A DNA stretch of 64,000 bases from assembly GCF_963678635.1 (NCBI RefSeq), contig NC_087070.1, forward strand, positions 24,182,933 through 24,246,932, in the 5' to 3' direction. Under the pieces are notes generated by a model that saw nothing but the letters and a program-made list of their open reading frames with translations, had not been told where the DNA came from and did no database searches. Shown piece after piece: positions 44,401-54,755 of the stretch. Within the stretch, counting starts at the first letter, position 1, and each line of letters opens with the position of its first letter. The position numbers and the translations under genes are program-made. This DNA comes from Symsagittifera roscoffensis (taxonomy: Eukaryota > Xenacoelomorpha > Acoela > Convolutidae).

Positions 44401-45408
44401 AATTTGTCTTCCTTTTAGAAATGATTGTAAAGCGTAGTATCGTCACTCTGCATTAGTTCAAAAAAGTTTTAAAAATGAATTAAGGAAAAATGAAAAAAAA
44501 AATAGCTTGGCTCCGGGATCAAAAATCTGACCTGGAGATTGCGCGCCTGACGTCCTCGCACATGCGTCACGGTCGCTTGATAATATATCAACTATAGCCA
44601 GCAATAAAGAAGCTACTGATGCCAATGAATTGCCGATGCCATGCATTGAAGCAAAAGTTCCACAACAAGAGCACTTTTTTGAGCTAGTTTTTGCGGTCTT
44701 ATCGCTTGTGTTTGCAAAGTGCAGCTTCACCTCTATGTGAAAACGATTCAAAATTTTTAAATTTGTTTCTTCTAATCAAGATTGATCGTATTTTGGTTGT
44801 TTTAAATAGATCTTGGAAAATATCAAGGAATGTGTTTAATGGGCTTTCTTATCCAGATATGACCCAGTGGCTGATCTGTGGACCTACATTCAGCGTCTTC
44901 CTTGTGTCCGTAAAATGAGTGGCTGTGGTGTACTAGGAAATCAACTGTACATCGTGGGGGGACTAGGTCCCCCTCCCCCTTCCTCATCCTCTGAGGACTA
45001 TCAGTCGGTCACTTCAGAATTGGATTCTTCCTCGTCGTCAACTTCTGTCTTCAGATACAATCCAAACACTAACAAGTGGAGTCAGGTAGTTTTATTTTGC
45101 TTCCACCTCTACCATACAATTTCGGGCTCTCCTCGCCCCATTATATAATTTAGTTTAATTTTCATCTAAGAAATAAAGAACGAATTTATTTGTCCATAGA
45201 TCATTACAAACAATCAGAAAAAAAATAAGTGTGTTTTGAGTTACATGAAAGCTTAGAAATCAATATTTTAACAAATATTGATAGCCCCGGCCATAATTGT
45301 CATGTCGAGAAATTGTCTTTCCGGTGTGATTTTTTTTGTTTTCAGGTGTGCGAGCTCGAGTATCCACGTGTGGGTGCGCGTTTAGTTGTGCTACCGAAAC
45401 AGAAGTAA
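26371..45408 (+). CDS. BTB-BACK-Kelch protein, 12 exons (KLHL family)
   Basis: The exons are 26371-26479, 31745-32062, 32610-32806, 35484-35609, 36893-36988, 37077-37263, 37597-37720, 37980-38120, 42076-42309, 42816-43040, 44857-45085 and 45346-45408. All borders are AG/GT, the phases agree, and the sum is 2049 nt, or 682 residues plus TAA. Residues 20-207 hold the BTB domain, which in this family binds Cullin-3. The BACK domain runs at about 195-285, and six kelch blades follow from 320 to the end. Proteins of this design are usually substrate adaptors of Cullin-3 ubiquitin ligases. The BTB carries a Ser-rich insertion of about 45 residues. I cannot name the human counterpart. Introns are long (up to 5.3 kb) and filled with transposon debris. 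The start is the first ATG of exon 1, six bases after an acceptor-like AG. Confidence 0.88.
27844..28140 (+). repeat. Two copies of a dispersed repeat (GTGATATATCA type)
   Basis: CGCAAAATCAGGTACTACAA at 27844 and CGCAAAATGAGGTACCACAA at 28057 each lead to AATCATCGG, a GAGTGATATATCA motif and a CCCTT-AGTC end. Two more relatives lie at about 34165-34250 and 34515-34600. Confidence 0.75.
28486..28513. repeat. 28-bp perfect palindrome
   Basis: The 14-base arms ATTTTATACGTTTT and AAAACGTATAAAAT are exact reverse complements with no loop. A partial second copy follows at about 28518-28545. Confidence 0.95.
30466..30730 (+). repeat. SINE-like repeat with a tRNA-like promoter motif
   Basis: The unit shares its layout with 35140-35430: AACTCGCGAGCGTTA, then CTAAGTCGCAAATAAAAGT, then CATCTGTTC, then an A-box-like TGGCTGAGTGGTTAG (30651-30665) and a B-box-like GCAGATCGAATCTAAGAC. 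The anticodon arm is missing here, so it is not a working tRNA gene. Confidence 0.6.
31745..32062 (+). CDS. Kelch gene exon 2 (BTB core and Ser-rich insertion)
   Basis: 106 codons. It begins VKVNSISILE, then the unusual stretch WCASPSSSSDDYNSLPMGG, and goes on to the BTB core CHRVMLCAHSDYFCAMFNA and FVYHG. In typical BTB domains the core follows the first strand after about 5-10 residues; here about 45 are inserted. Confidence 0.85.
32100..32575. repeat. GC-rich inverted repeat and direct repeat in intron 2
   Basis: CACTTCCGCCCCAAAA and TTTTGGGGCGGAAAGGA mirror each other at 32140-32215. A segment of about 90 bp (AAATAAATACATAGGAG, then GCGAAGTTCTCGAGTGCACAA) occurs at 32240-32330 and 32490-32560. 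Confidence 0.75.
32610..32806 (+). CDS. Kelch gene exon 3 (end of BTB, start of BACK)
   Basis: 65 codons plus two bases. It reads GELKLCGDSVWDILLVSNFL, then LVCICSDFI, then NCISSFDIASNNNLSQL. These are the last BTB helices and the first BACK helix. Acceptor TTGCAG, donor GTAAGT. Confidence 0.87.
33000..35483 (+). other. Kelch gene intron 3, mostly repeats
   Basis: No coding exon. It includes two ATATATCATATTAAAG copies (34165 and 34515) and the SINE-like unit at 35140-35430. Confidence 0.7.
35140..35430 (+). repeat. SINE-like repeat, copy with tRNA-like arm
   Basis: Second copy of the unit at 30466. Here the tRNA-like part (about 35325-35391) keeps a hairpin at the anticodon position (GAGA-TTCTTAA-TCTC), which would give anticodon CTT if real. 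Acceptor stem pairing is poor, so a tRNA-derived SINE is likelier than a gene. Confidence 0.55.
35484..35609 (+). CDS. Kelch gene exon 4 (BACK)
   Basis: 42 codons, with FNDTVSVDALEDIVRSERLN and VKSELQVLQ, the BACK helix pair that binds the BTB module. Phase 0 on both sides. It is preceded by a T-rich tract and TTTTAG. Confidence 0.83.
36000..36330 (+). repeat. Dispersed repeat of the AAACTCCACTATCGAA type
   Basis: Carries AGGCAAACTCCACTATCGAA and CACGAAAAATGTGATCAGCT. Relatives occur near 45956, 48845, 51268, 53185, 57815 and 60425. Confidence 0.7.
36893..36988 (+). CDS. Kelch gene exon 5 (BACK)
   Basis: 32 codons. It has VVMDWADYDASERG and LLLNVRFPYIDTD, the conserved V..W......R......LL..VR.P pattern of BACK. 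Acceptor TGATTAG, donor GTTAGT. Confidence 0.87.
37077..37263 (+). CDS. Kelch gene exon 6 (end of BACK, first kelch strand)
   Basis: 62 codons plus one base. BACK ends in LNCDQSAELPRP, and the first kelch GG pair appears as QLVVVGGMEP. Acceptor TTTTCAG. Confidence 0.87.
37597..37720 (+). CDS. Kelch gene exon 7 (kelch blade)
   Basis: Reads EKLDCRLNKWERVETEMSRA, the kelch pattern with the conserved Trp. Acceptor CCACAG. The donor GTGATG is weaker than usual. Confidence 0.8.
37980..38120 (+). CDS. Kelch gene exon 8 (kelch blade)
   Basis: 46 codons with RLYVVGGRQ and VDCYD. The acceptor ATGGCAG has a poor pyrimidine tract, so the 5' border is the least certain in the model. The phase nevertheless fits both neighbours. 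Confidence 0.72.
38960..39290 (+). pseudogene. LINE RT fragment in kelch intron 8
   Basis: A frame reads AHRPVSILSPGVEILESLIR, then HQRGFRPTHSTSTALSVLEF. A frame change then leads to ITLDLSKAFDMVCH, RT motif A. It resembles jockey-type LINE RTs. The complementary middle part of a similar element is at 61850-62250. Confidence 0.8.
39300..42075 (+). other. Kelch gene intron 8, remaining part
   Basis: No coding exon is supported. It includes a minus-strand LINE relic at 41128-41830 and a short hairpin motif, GCGAAGTGCAACTTCG, near 41008. Confidence 0.7.
41128..41830 (-). pseudogene. LINE RT fragment, minus strand, heavily decayed
   Basis: Three frames in order: FPDRLKLANITSLFKNGD with TNYRPVSKTHALAKTFEKNL, then LLDLFKVFNSIHHTFLLAKV (motif A, with the Asp kept), then FFINLYVNDMNKTINCDMIQ (end of motif B to C). 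Stops and frameshifts separate them. Confidence 0.78.
42076..42309 (+). CDS. Kelch gene exon 9 (kelch blade)
   Basis: 78 codons. It has LSVCVLGGKL, an Asn/Ser run, VFAIGGHDGWNYLNSVEAIN and GWVSAKSMKSTRANSGCAVI. Acceptor TCTTTAG, donor GTTAGT. Confidence 0.86.
42816..43040 (+). CDS. Kelch gene exon 10 (two kelch GG motifs)
   Basis: 75 codons. FVCGGRDGSYVLSSVERYD, then RWTYCAAMHVQRAHASVA and LLYVCGGTTS are classic kelch strands. Acceptor TTTAAG, donor GTATTT. Confidence 0.88.
43041..44856 (+). other. Kelch gene intron 10
   Basis: No coding exon. The phrases GGAACATTCAGAGCTTTGCC at about 43717 and GGAACATTCAGGGCTTCGCC at about 44197 mark two copies of a repeat. A MITE-like foldback lies at 44254-44418. 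Confidence 0.65.
44254..44418. mobile_element. MITE-like foldback, 165 bp
   Basis: The ends CTAAAAGGAAG and CTTCCTTTTAG are exact inverted repeats, and the mirrored order continues through ATTACTCTGGAATAATC and CTCCTATGGAAG, with mismatches. A clear target duplication is not seen. Confidence 0.8.
44857..45085 (+). CDS. Kelch gene exon 11 (last blades, Pro/Ser loop)
   Basis: 76 codons plus one base. It has YDPVADLWTYIQRLPCVRKM, then LYIVGGLG, a long PPPPSSSSED loop and VFRYNPNTNKWSQ. The loop is much longer than in standard blades. Confidence 0.88.
45346..45408 (+). CDS. Kelch gene exon 12 (C-terminus and stop)
   Basis: 21 codons: VCELEYPRVGARLVVLPKQK then TAA. The PR-G-RLVVLP pattern is the standard closing strand of kelch propellers. 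Acceptor TTTTCAG. Confidence 0.88.
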   Translation: MCELEYPRVGARLVVLPKQK

Positions 45409-45822
45409 CTGTGCTTGGTTCAAACATCTGCCATTATAGTCTTTTGTATCTGTTAGCTAATCTGATTTTTTCTACAAAACAGAAAAATGATAGCAAATTT
45501 ATAGTTTTAGAAAAGTTTGACATGATATCAGTATTTAGCCAAGGTTTTTATTCATCTAGTGGCCTAATTTATCTATGAATTTGACCATATCTTTTTAAAT
45601 GTTAACCTGGACTAGATCCATTTTGATTGAAGTCCGAAATTACTTTTTAATTCTATTTTTGATATTCACGTGAAGTATGCGGTTTTAAAGTTTTTGAACT
45701 ACGAAAGGTCATTGCAACATTAACTCACATTTTCGCATTAAAACTTTTTCACAGGATTCGACTACACAGATTAGCTAGCAAAAAAAAAAAACTTTTTGCA
45801 ATTTTTTTAAATCGGCTTATTA

Positions 45823-48780
45823 ATTGGCAAATTTTTTGAAAGTCGTAAGAGTCGATGAACGTAGTTCAGACTTTTTGGGTGGTGATGATTATTTTTTCGC
45901 CGTTTGACTTGTGATTACATTTTAAGTTCAGTTCATTTCCTTTTTTTTTTAAAGAAAGGCAAACTCCACTATCGAAGATCAGTAGTGTTAAGGTCACGAA
46001 AATTGTGATCAACTTCTAGTTTCTCAAGTGGAATTTAGTTTTCAGATTTTTCAGCGGATTAGTTATAGCATAAAAGTAACAATTTTAAGAGGTTTTGCAA
46101 ATTCAAAGAATTTTAAGTTGACATGTTTTTTTTTAAAACTGCTTCAAATTTATGAAACGTTTTTTCGGTTTTCTTCGAAAATCACTGTCACTTTTTTCAA
46201 CCGTCAGTTATCTATATGTTTGGTCTTCAATTTATAAATTTGTAAAAATTGAGGTTAAAAGTTCAGCGATTCAATTTCAAGACATTTTTTGGCTGACATT
46301 AATTGGTTCTTGGTAACCTTCTGCATCTTTTTGATGCTTTTCTCAGTTTTGCTTGTAGTATCTCAAAATTTTAGATAACCTGATAAACAGGTGACTGATC
46401 TGCCATGTCAAATTGGAAATGAAAATGTTCCTCGGTCGTGTTTGTTTATTTAAGGGCCTGCTAACACTTCAGAAAAATTCTTAAGACCTCGTTCGTTTCT
46501 GAAAGCTGATAACCATTCGTTAGCATTGTTCTTTGCCCGGAAGTTCCCATTACTTTGTAATGCTTTTATAGTTAATGCCAAATTGTTGGCAGTATCCTTT
46601 TTGGTCAACGAATCTTAACGAAGTTAATTAGCCTAAAACTGCTCTTTCCGACGTCGGATTTTAGTTTTTCACTTATTTCTATGCGTGAAAACGGTTTACA
46701 TCAAGCTCATTAAGTTTAAATGCTGTCATTTTTGACCGAATTAATTGCTCAAGGTCACCGATATTGCCAACAGTTCGGCTGATTTAAATTTTCCTTATAA
46801 AACGAACAAAACTTGAGTTCTCAAGCGCGTTTTTTCTCAAATTTGGTTAAGATTAAACAAAAAGTGAAGAGAACAAAAGTTGATTAGAATTTCACCAGAA
46901 TTAATATGGTGCAATTTTTTTTCCAAAATTCTCAACGTAAATTTTACCCTAAAATTGGATCATTTTGGCTTTTTTTAATTAATCAAGCGTTACGCTGAAA
47001 TTACATTGTTAATAGATGAGAAAATTATATCACAAGAAGCCTCCTACATCCCAGCAAAGCTCTAAAAAGAACTGTATTAGAGAGAATGTTCTGCTTGACA
47101 GTCAAGAAATGTCATTTTTACTAAAAACTCAAAATTTTTGCTTAAAAACAAATTTTAAACATTTGCCCAAATTTTTGGAGAATTAACCCTTCTAGGAATT
47201 TGTTTGATGTGTAAGAGGATTTTGGTGATATAATTTTTTCATGTATTGACAATGTGATTTCAGCGTAATTCTTAACAAATTAAAAAAGCAAAAGATCCAT
47301 TTTTTGGGTAAAATTTACGTTGAGAGTTTTGGAAAAAAATTGTGCCTTATTAAATCTGGTGAAATTCTAAGCAAGTTTTTCTCTCTTCACTTTTTGTCTA
47401 ATCTTAGCCCAATTTGAGAAAAACGTGATTGGAATTTCAAAATAAGTTGGTTTTGTCCGATTAATTTAAATCAGCATTGTATATATACACACATTGTATA
47501 GCTTTTAACACATTTATCGGACAACGTCCTAATTTTTTGAAGTGATTCTGACCCTGAGTCAGTGAAAAAGCGTTAAAACTGAAATTGAATTTTCAAAATT
47601 GCATCTCAACTGACAAAAAGAGCACTGCAAAAAAATTGCGCTTTTTCGGAGAATTTTGCCACATTTCAAGAGCGCATTTGGAAAAACTTTTTCAGTCAAC
47701 AACGAGTTGCCATGCATTTTTTCTGAGCAAAAAAAACAAAGAACATGCCGACAAAAGGCAATGTGAAACTTCAAAAAAGTATTTTGATTAAGTTTAAATT
47801 TGAAGGCAAGAATTATTTCAAGAAATTTAATACGTTGTACGATAAATTTGTTAAAAGCTATATCTAAGACGTTGTTCATTTCCCGCAATTTTCCTGTGAT
47901 TTCGTTTTCTTGACTCAATCGTTAATTTTAACCTTGATGATTTGCATGGCCTTTCGTTTTAATGAGGATACTCGTTTCTTTGAATCATTAAATTATCTCT
48001 GTGAAACTAATCGCCTATCAAGGAGAAAAATAATTCTTCCACTAATAACTTGAACTGAATTTTCCAGTTCCTGAAATGTTGTATCGTCGGCTTGAAAATA
48101 TTGATATGTGCTGAGTTTTTCAACGTCCATCTATGGCACCATTGCCAAATCATAGAATGTTTTTGTTATCATCTTGTGTGCCATGCTCGGGAACATCCCC
48201 AAAGCTTCGACCCTCAAATAGTCTAAATGAACTCTTGTCTGTTTTTTACGGCGAAATGTGATGCTAATTATGCAGGGCAAGACAAAACTTAAATGTTTTT
48301 TAAATCTCAAAAATGTAAAATTAAGTTCATTCACACTTCCCTCCCTAAGTTGGCTACCTTTTTGGCTTAGAAAATTGTCGTTTTTGTCTTTTTTCATAGT
48401 TAAAAATCATTTTATTGAATGGAATCATTTTACTTGTCAGCTGCTACTGAATTGACTAAGGAGGAGGGACTTGGCACGAAGCCCATCCACTCTATAGTGT
48501 TACAGATCACTGCTTAGGTGGTTCAAAATTCAAGCGCTAAGTTTTACAAGTGAACAAATATTTTTATGATATTGGAATTTATGACTCTTTTTTGAAGGGT
48601 TTCCAGATTTTAATGCAAGATTGTTAATAGTAATGACCGTAGTGAAGACTCTTATATAGTACTTGCTGATTTTTTTTTCAGGAAAAGTCTTAAAAAGTAC
48701 ATAAAAGTCTCTAATAACTACAGATGTGCATTCATACATATTGATGCATTTATGAATGCACATTAGGTATATATGCACTT
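45823..48780 (+). repeat. Repeat block A (pair of block B at 51136-53110)
   Basis: Block A has segments matching block B in the same order: 45823-46260 with 51136-51600, 46290-47060 with 51970-52740, and 48419-48780 with 52791-53110. It also holds about 1.3 kb (47.1-48.4 kb) absent from B, part of which is the right arm of a local inverted repeat. No genes are supported within it. Confidence 0.82.
46790..47475. repeat. Inverted repeat within block A, arms of about 270 bp
   Basis: 46790-47060 and 47200-47475 are mirrored: AATTTGGTTAAGATTAAACA pairs with TGTCTAATCTTAGCCCAATT, and AATTGGATCATTTTGGCTTT pairs with AAAGCAAAAGATCCATTTTT. Block B keeps only the left arm. Confidence 0.83.
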
Positions 48781-49050
48781 TTTGAGTTCAACTGAATTTG
48801 AGCTGCTAAAAGTGACGTAAACAGCACTCTCCGAATACGAACGTGGAAATGGCGCGAAAATTCGTGAACGATTTCTAATTTCGAAAGTGGAATTTATTTT
48901 TAGTATTCCAGCGGAATAAAAACTTTACCTGTTGATCCACTTTTCTCAAGTTGGGTTAATGTTATCAAAAAAGCGCCATTCATAAATCGTTCTAAAAATT
49001 CAAAGAGCTTAAAGGGTAGCTTTTTTTCGTCGAAAGTCAGTGTTTTTATT

Positions 49051-51081
49051 GTGTTTACATGCGTTCATTACTGTTTCTAATCTTCGATTGGCTATGTTTT
49101 TGTTATATGATTTTGTTTTCTGAAAGTGAGCATCAGTCAAGACAAATTTAATCTTTTTCAAACATGTACTTTTGGACTTACTAATTTTTGTCTCATTTTC
49201 TATTCACCAGCTTCGCCTCTGCAATTATGAGGTTGCCAGTGGAAAATATTTTTGAGTGTGATTAAATGAGCCAGATTATTAACCAACCGAAGATGCTGCA
49301 CAGAGTATATGAAACAGCGGTAAAATTAGAACATTTGAATGAAATTCTCATGACTTTCTATTTTTACATGATTGTTTCATTAACTTAATGTAAAGCTTAA
49401 GTATATTCGGCTGGTAAAACACCTAACGTTTTGTCGACTGGTTGATACTTCGACCGGTTTATTATTTGGCTGGTTTACCATCATATTTTCCAGCGGTTTA
49501 ATTAGACTCAACATTAGAGTTCAACATTTGAAAACAGAGTTATTGTTTTCGCAGTTGGATTTTTTAGCTCAATTTATGAATTTATGTTCTTTAAGTTGGT
49601 AAAAGTTTAGAAATTTGATGGATCTTTTGTATAGAGTTCTCAGCCGAACAAAAAAAAGACCCGTTGACCCAAATTTATCAATATTCTTGAAATGCAAAGA
49701 AGCTCTGACAGTGGTTGTTGACTAATTGTGTTTACTTGCGTTCATTACTGTTTCTAATCTTCGATTGGCTATGTTTTTGTTATATGATTTTGTTTTCTGA
49801 AAGTGAGCATCAGTCAAGACAAATTTAATCTTGTTCAAACATGGACTTTTGGACTTACTGATTTTCGTCTCATTTTCTATTCACCAGCTTCGCCTCTGTA
49901 ATTATGAGGTTGCCAGTGGAAAATATTTTTGAGTGTGATTAATTGAGCCAGATTATTAACCAACCAAAGATGCTGCACAGAGTATATGAAACAGCGGTAA
50001 AATTAGAACATTTGAATGAAATTCTCATGACTTTCTAATTTTACATGATTGTTTCATTAACTTAATGTAAAGCTTACGTATATTCGGCTGGTAAAACACC
50101 TAACGTTTTGTCGACTGGTTGATACTTCGACCGGTTTATATTTTGGCTGGCTTACCATCATATTTTCCAGCGGTTTAATTAGACTCAACATTAGAGTTCA
50201 ACATTTGAAAACAGAGTTATTGTTTTCGCAGTTGGATTTTTTAGCTCAATTTATGAATTTATGTTCTTTAAGTTGGTAAAAGTTTAGAAATTTGATAGAT
50301 CTTTTGTATAGAGTTCTCAGCCGAACAAAAAAAAGACCCGTTGACCCAAATTTATCAATATTCTTGAAATGCAAAGAAGCTCTGACAGTGGATTTTGACT
50401 AATTGTGTTTACTTGCGTTCATTACTGTTTCTAATCTTCGATTGGCTATGTTTTTGTTTGATGATTTTGTTTTCTGAAAGTGAGCATCAGTCAAGACAAA
50501 TTTAATCTTGTTCAAACATGGACTTTTGGACTTACTGATTTTTGTCTCATTTTCTATTCACCAGCTTCGCCTCTGTAATTATGAGGTTGCCAGTGGAAAA
50601 TATTTTTGAGTGTGATTAAATGAGCCAGATTATTAACCAACCGAAGATGCTGCACAGAGTATATGAAACAGCGGTAAAATTAGAACATTTGAATGAAATT
50701 CTCATGACTTTCTTATTTTACATGATTGTTCCATTAAATTAATGTAACGCTTTCGTATATTCGGCTGGTATAATACCGCACGTTTTGTCGACTGGTTGAT
50801 ACTTCGACCGGTTTATGTTTTGGCTTTTTTATATATCATCATGTTTTCCAGCGGGTAAATTAAACTCAACATTAGAGTTCAACATTTGAAAACAAATTTA
50901 TTGTTTTCTCAGTTTGATTTTTTTAGCTCAATTTATGAATTTTTGTTCTTTAAGCTGGTAAAAGTTTAGAAATTTGATGGATATATTGTATAGAGTTCCC
51001 AGCCAATTAAAAAAAGACCAGTTGACCCAAATTTTCAATATTCTTGAAATGCAAATAAGCTCTGACAGTGGATTTTTTTAA
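49051..51081 (+). repeat. Tandem array, three units of 677 bp
   Basis: Units begin with GTGTTTAC near 49051, 49728 and 50405. Units 1 and 2 are almost identical, and unit 3 has more changes, especially in its second half. No frame persists across units, so this is noncoding satellite-like DNA. Confidence 0.93.
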
Positions 51082-51135
51082 TTTTTGTTTCAAACTGAAA
51101 AAAGTTTTCAACGGGTTAGTTGAAACGGCGTATTA

Positions 51136-53110
51136 TTTGGCAGTTTTTTGAAAGTCTAAGGAGTCGATAAGCGTAGTTCAGACTTTTTTTGGGTGGTGAT
51201 GAGTTTTTTTTGCCGTTTGACTTGTGATTACATTTTAAGTTCGGTTAATTTTCTTTTTTTAAAAGAAAGGCAAACTCCACTATCGAAGAGCAGTAGTGTT
51301 AAGGTCACGAAAATTCTGATCGACTTCTAGTTTCTCAAGTGGAATTTAGGTTTCAAAATTATTCAGCGGTTTACTTATGGCAAAAAAAAAACAATTTTAA
51401 GAGGTTCCGCAAATTCAAAGAATTTTAAGAAGACGTGTTTTTTTTTAAAACTGCTTCAAATTTATTAAACGTTTTCTCGGTTTTCTTCGAAAAACACTGA
51501 CACTTTTTTCAACCGTCGGATACATATATATGTGTTTGGTCGCCAATTTATAAATCTGTGAAAATTGAAGTTAAAAGCTCAGTGATCCAATTTCAAGACA
51601 TTTTTTCCAAACGTTGTTTTCAGGTTACAATTATTTGTTGACCGACTTGGACTTTAGCGAAGTTTGACTTCTTAATAATCGATCCACAATTGCATTGCTT
51701 TCATGTTCCTTGCGTTCTCTCATGTACTTGCTTTTGTGTAGTTTTTTGGTTGATTCGGTTTCGAAGGTGCGGGTGCAGCTGAAGAACCTTTTTGATATGC
51801 TTTTTTTGTTATGTATCCCTGGCTTGCCAGCGTTTTTGAGCTCTTTGACTATATCTACAGGTTAGTGTTGCTTCTGTTAACGGGGGCTTGTTTATTTTTC
51901 AGCTATTGGGTCACTTACATCGTGCCATGACTTATACATTTAGGATCGGCTCCGAGGTCTAAGAGACGTTGGCTGACATTAATTGGTTCGTGATAATCTT
52001 CATCTTTTTCATGGTTTTTTCAGTTTTGCTTGTAGTATTTAAGAATTTCGGATTACTTGACAAACATCTGACCGATATGCCTTGTCAAAATGGAAATGAA
52101 AATGTTCCCCGGTCTTCTTTGTTTATTTAAGGGCCTGATAACACTTCAGAAAAATTCTTAAGACCTCGTTCGTTTCTGAAAGCTGATAAGCATTCGTTAG
52201 CATTGTTCTTTGCCCGGAAGTTCCCATTATATTGTAATACTTTTATATTTAATACCAAATTGTTGGCAATATCCTTTATTTGTCAACGAATATGAACGAA
52301 GTTAATTAGCCTAAAACTGCTCATTCCGACGTCAGATTTTAGTTTTTCATTTATTTCTACGTGTGAAAACGGTTTACATCAAGTTCATCAAGTTTAAATG
52401 CTGTCGTTTTTGACAGAATTAATTGCTCAACGTCGCCGATATTGCCAACATTTTGGCATGAATTATTCAGTGCTGATTTAAACTGTCCGGACAAAACGAA
52501 CAAAACTTAAAGCGCTTTTTCCTCAAATTTGGTTAAGATTAAACAAAAAGTGAAGAGAACAAAATTTGCTTAGAGTTTCACCAGAATTAATATGGTGCAA
52601 ATTTTTTCCAAAAATCTGAAAGTAAGTTTTACCCAAAAAATGGATCATTTTGACTTTTATTAATTAATCAAACATTACGCTTAATTAACATTGTTAATAG
52701 ATGAAAAAATTATATCACAAAAAGCCTCTTACACACCCCAACAAAGCTGTAAAAGGGTTGAATATATAAAATAATGACAAGTAAAATAATGGAATCATTT
52801 TACTTGTCAGCTGCTACTGAATTGACTATGGAGGAGGGACTTGGCACGAAGCCCATCCACTCTATAGTGTTACAGAACACTGCTTAGGTGGTTCAAAATT
52901 CAAGCGCTGAGTCTTACAAGTGAACAAATATTTTTATGATATAGGAATTTAAGACTCTTTCTCGTAGGGTTTCCAGATTTTAATGCAAGATTGTTAAGAG
53001 TAATGACCGTAGTGAAGACGCTTATATAGGTCTTGCGGATTTTTGTTTTGTTTTTTTTTTGAGGAAAAGTCTTAAAATATTGATGCACTTAGTTATAATG
53101 CACTTTTTGA
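51136..53110 (+). repeat. Repeat block B (pair of block A)
   Basis: Diverged copy of block A on the other side of the 677-bp array. It has an extra segment at 51605-51970 and lacks A's 47.1-48.4 kb. The best-preserved part is the TGTCAGCTGCTACTGAATTG segment at 52807-52940, nearly identical to 48435-48570. Confidence 0.82.
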
Positions 53111-53509
53111 GTTCAATTGAAATGTATCTGCTGAAAGTGACCTAAATGGCGCTCTCCAAATAATACGAACGTGGAATTGGCGCGAAAACTCGTGATAGAT
53201 CTCTTGTTTCAAAATTGGAGTTTAATTTTCAGATTTCTTGCGGAATTTAGTTAGTTTTATCAAAAGTGTCAATAATAAAATTGTCTTGAAATGAAAAGAA
53301 AACCAATTTGGTGCATCTAAAAAAGTTCGACAAAGTTTTCGAATTTCTTGGAAAATCCGCACCCCCACCCCCTCGAGAAAGTCCTAGATCCCCTGATCTT
53401 CTGTATTGATTTTCTGAGCCTAACGGATATTTTATAGCCAAATAATTCGCTGAAATGAGCGATTATCTGGTTTTGAAACGCATGTAATTAAATAACTTGG
53501 TGTAATTTC

Positions 53510-53511
53510 AG
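53510..53511 (+). promoter_or_regulatory. Splice acceptor in the TMEM218-like 5' leader
   Basis: GTGTAATTTCAG ends 10 bases before the ATG. An acceptor so close to the start implies a spliced 5' leader. Confidence 0.5.
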
Positions 53512-53521
53512 ATAACTTGTC

Positions 53522-53884
53522 ATGTCTAGCAGTGACAGTGATGTAGATTTGTTGACAACTGAGGCTGGATCAGTGGGTGGATTCGGGCCTGGCGCTTTCA
53601 TCCTTCTCTTCGCCTGGTTCCTCTCGATCGCCATAGCTCTATTTCTAGTTCGATCAGGAAAAGCACTCATAGGAGTTATCCTGTGTATAGTCGTGGCACT
53701 CGTCTCTGTTGTGCTCATAGTCCTTCCACGAGAGAATAGAAACAGTGAAAAAGATATAATTCTCTACGACCGCACATTTTGGCCCCGCTTGGCACTCATT
53801 ATTGGCATGTTTGTATGTATGTTAGGAGGAGCTGCAGTTTCAGCACTGGAAAATTTAGAAATCGTCGCCGCAAAAAAGTTATAA
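53522..53884 (+). CDS. TMEM218: TMEM218-like transmembrane protein
   Basis: 120 residues with three predicted membrane helices at about 25-43, 48-69 and 89-108. The first pair is joined by a short RSGK turn, and a charged loop (RENRNSEKD) follows the second. The pattern G.G.FIL....L.....L..R..., then I......V..VLL..PR, matches vertebrate TMEM218, which is 115 residues long with the same layout. TMEM218 is a small protein of the ciliary transition zone linked to Joubert-type ciliopathy. The N-terminus here is longer and acidic (SSSDSDVDLL). The coding region has no intron. The ATG at 53522 is the only reasonable start. Confidence 0.78.
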   Translation: MSSSDSDVDLLTTEAGSVGGFGPGAFILLFAWFLSIAIALFLVRSGKALIGVILCIVVALVSVVLIVLPRENRNSEKDIILYDRTFWPRLALIIGMFVCMLGGAAVSALENLEIVAAKKL

Positions 53885-54755
53885 AAAATAATTTAGATTA
53901 ATTTTTGTAGCGATGATAAATCCAAATAGTGATTTTTGTAAATATCCAAAATTTGTGTAAATGTGTATATATATATTGACTTTAAAAAGCTCAAGCTGTA
54001 AAAATTTTCTTATCTTTTCTTTTCGTATTTTCATTGAATGAGCTCACAATGTGGTGATTTTCGAGTTTGAGAATTTTGTTGAGGGCTTATTGTTTTTGCG
54101 ATGCTGTATATTTTTTTGGAAAAATTTACGTAAAAAATTGGCAGTCGGAAATGGAATCATAAATTGTACGAAAAGCTCCTTTCTTGAAGTTTAGTTGAAT
54201 TGATTTTCGCATGCGGTGTTTCGGTAATAATACGCTGATATTTGATAAGCAAAGAGAGTTTTGGAAAATCGATTGCAACCAATTCTTCTAAGAAAAGAAA
54301 GTTTTTGGAAGAATGTGCATTTACGAGTAAGCTCAGTTCCGGCTCATAATTTTTAGCTCACTTTGCTTTCAGTGCACTATTAGTTTTGTTCGATCACCGG
54401 AAAAGTGAAAGGAACTTTGAATTCGATTTGGTTTTTTCCTGCCATTTTTGCTTACCAAATGAAGCTCGTAGGGAGTGTGATATCATACTTTTGATCGTAT
54501 GTCGGACTCTGAAAAGAAAATTTGAAATAGTTTCCACAGTGCAGAGAAAAGCTGGGCTGAATATTTTCGGTTTTCAGACTAATTTTAGCGAACTTGGATA
54601 AGTTAAGATGAAATTGGCTGACTGTCCTCTTATTTTTAATAGTAAGTCGTTTTCAATTGGTGTGGGCGCCATATTTAACAGCTCACCACTCATAACGTTT
54701 AAGAAATCAATTTGAGTTAAAACCTTAAATTTTCAAGATACAGATCAAGGTCGAA

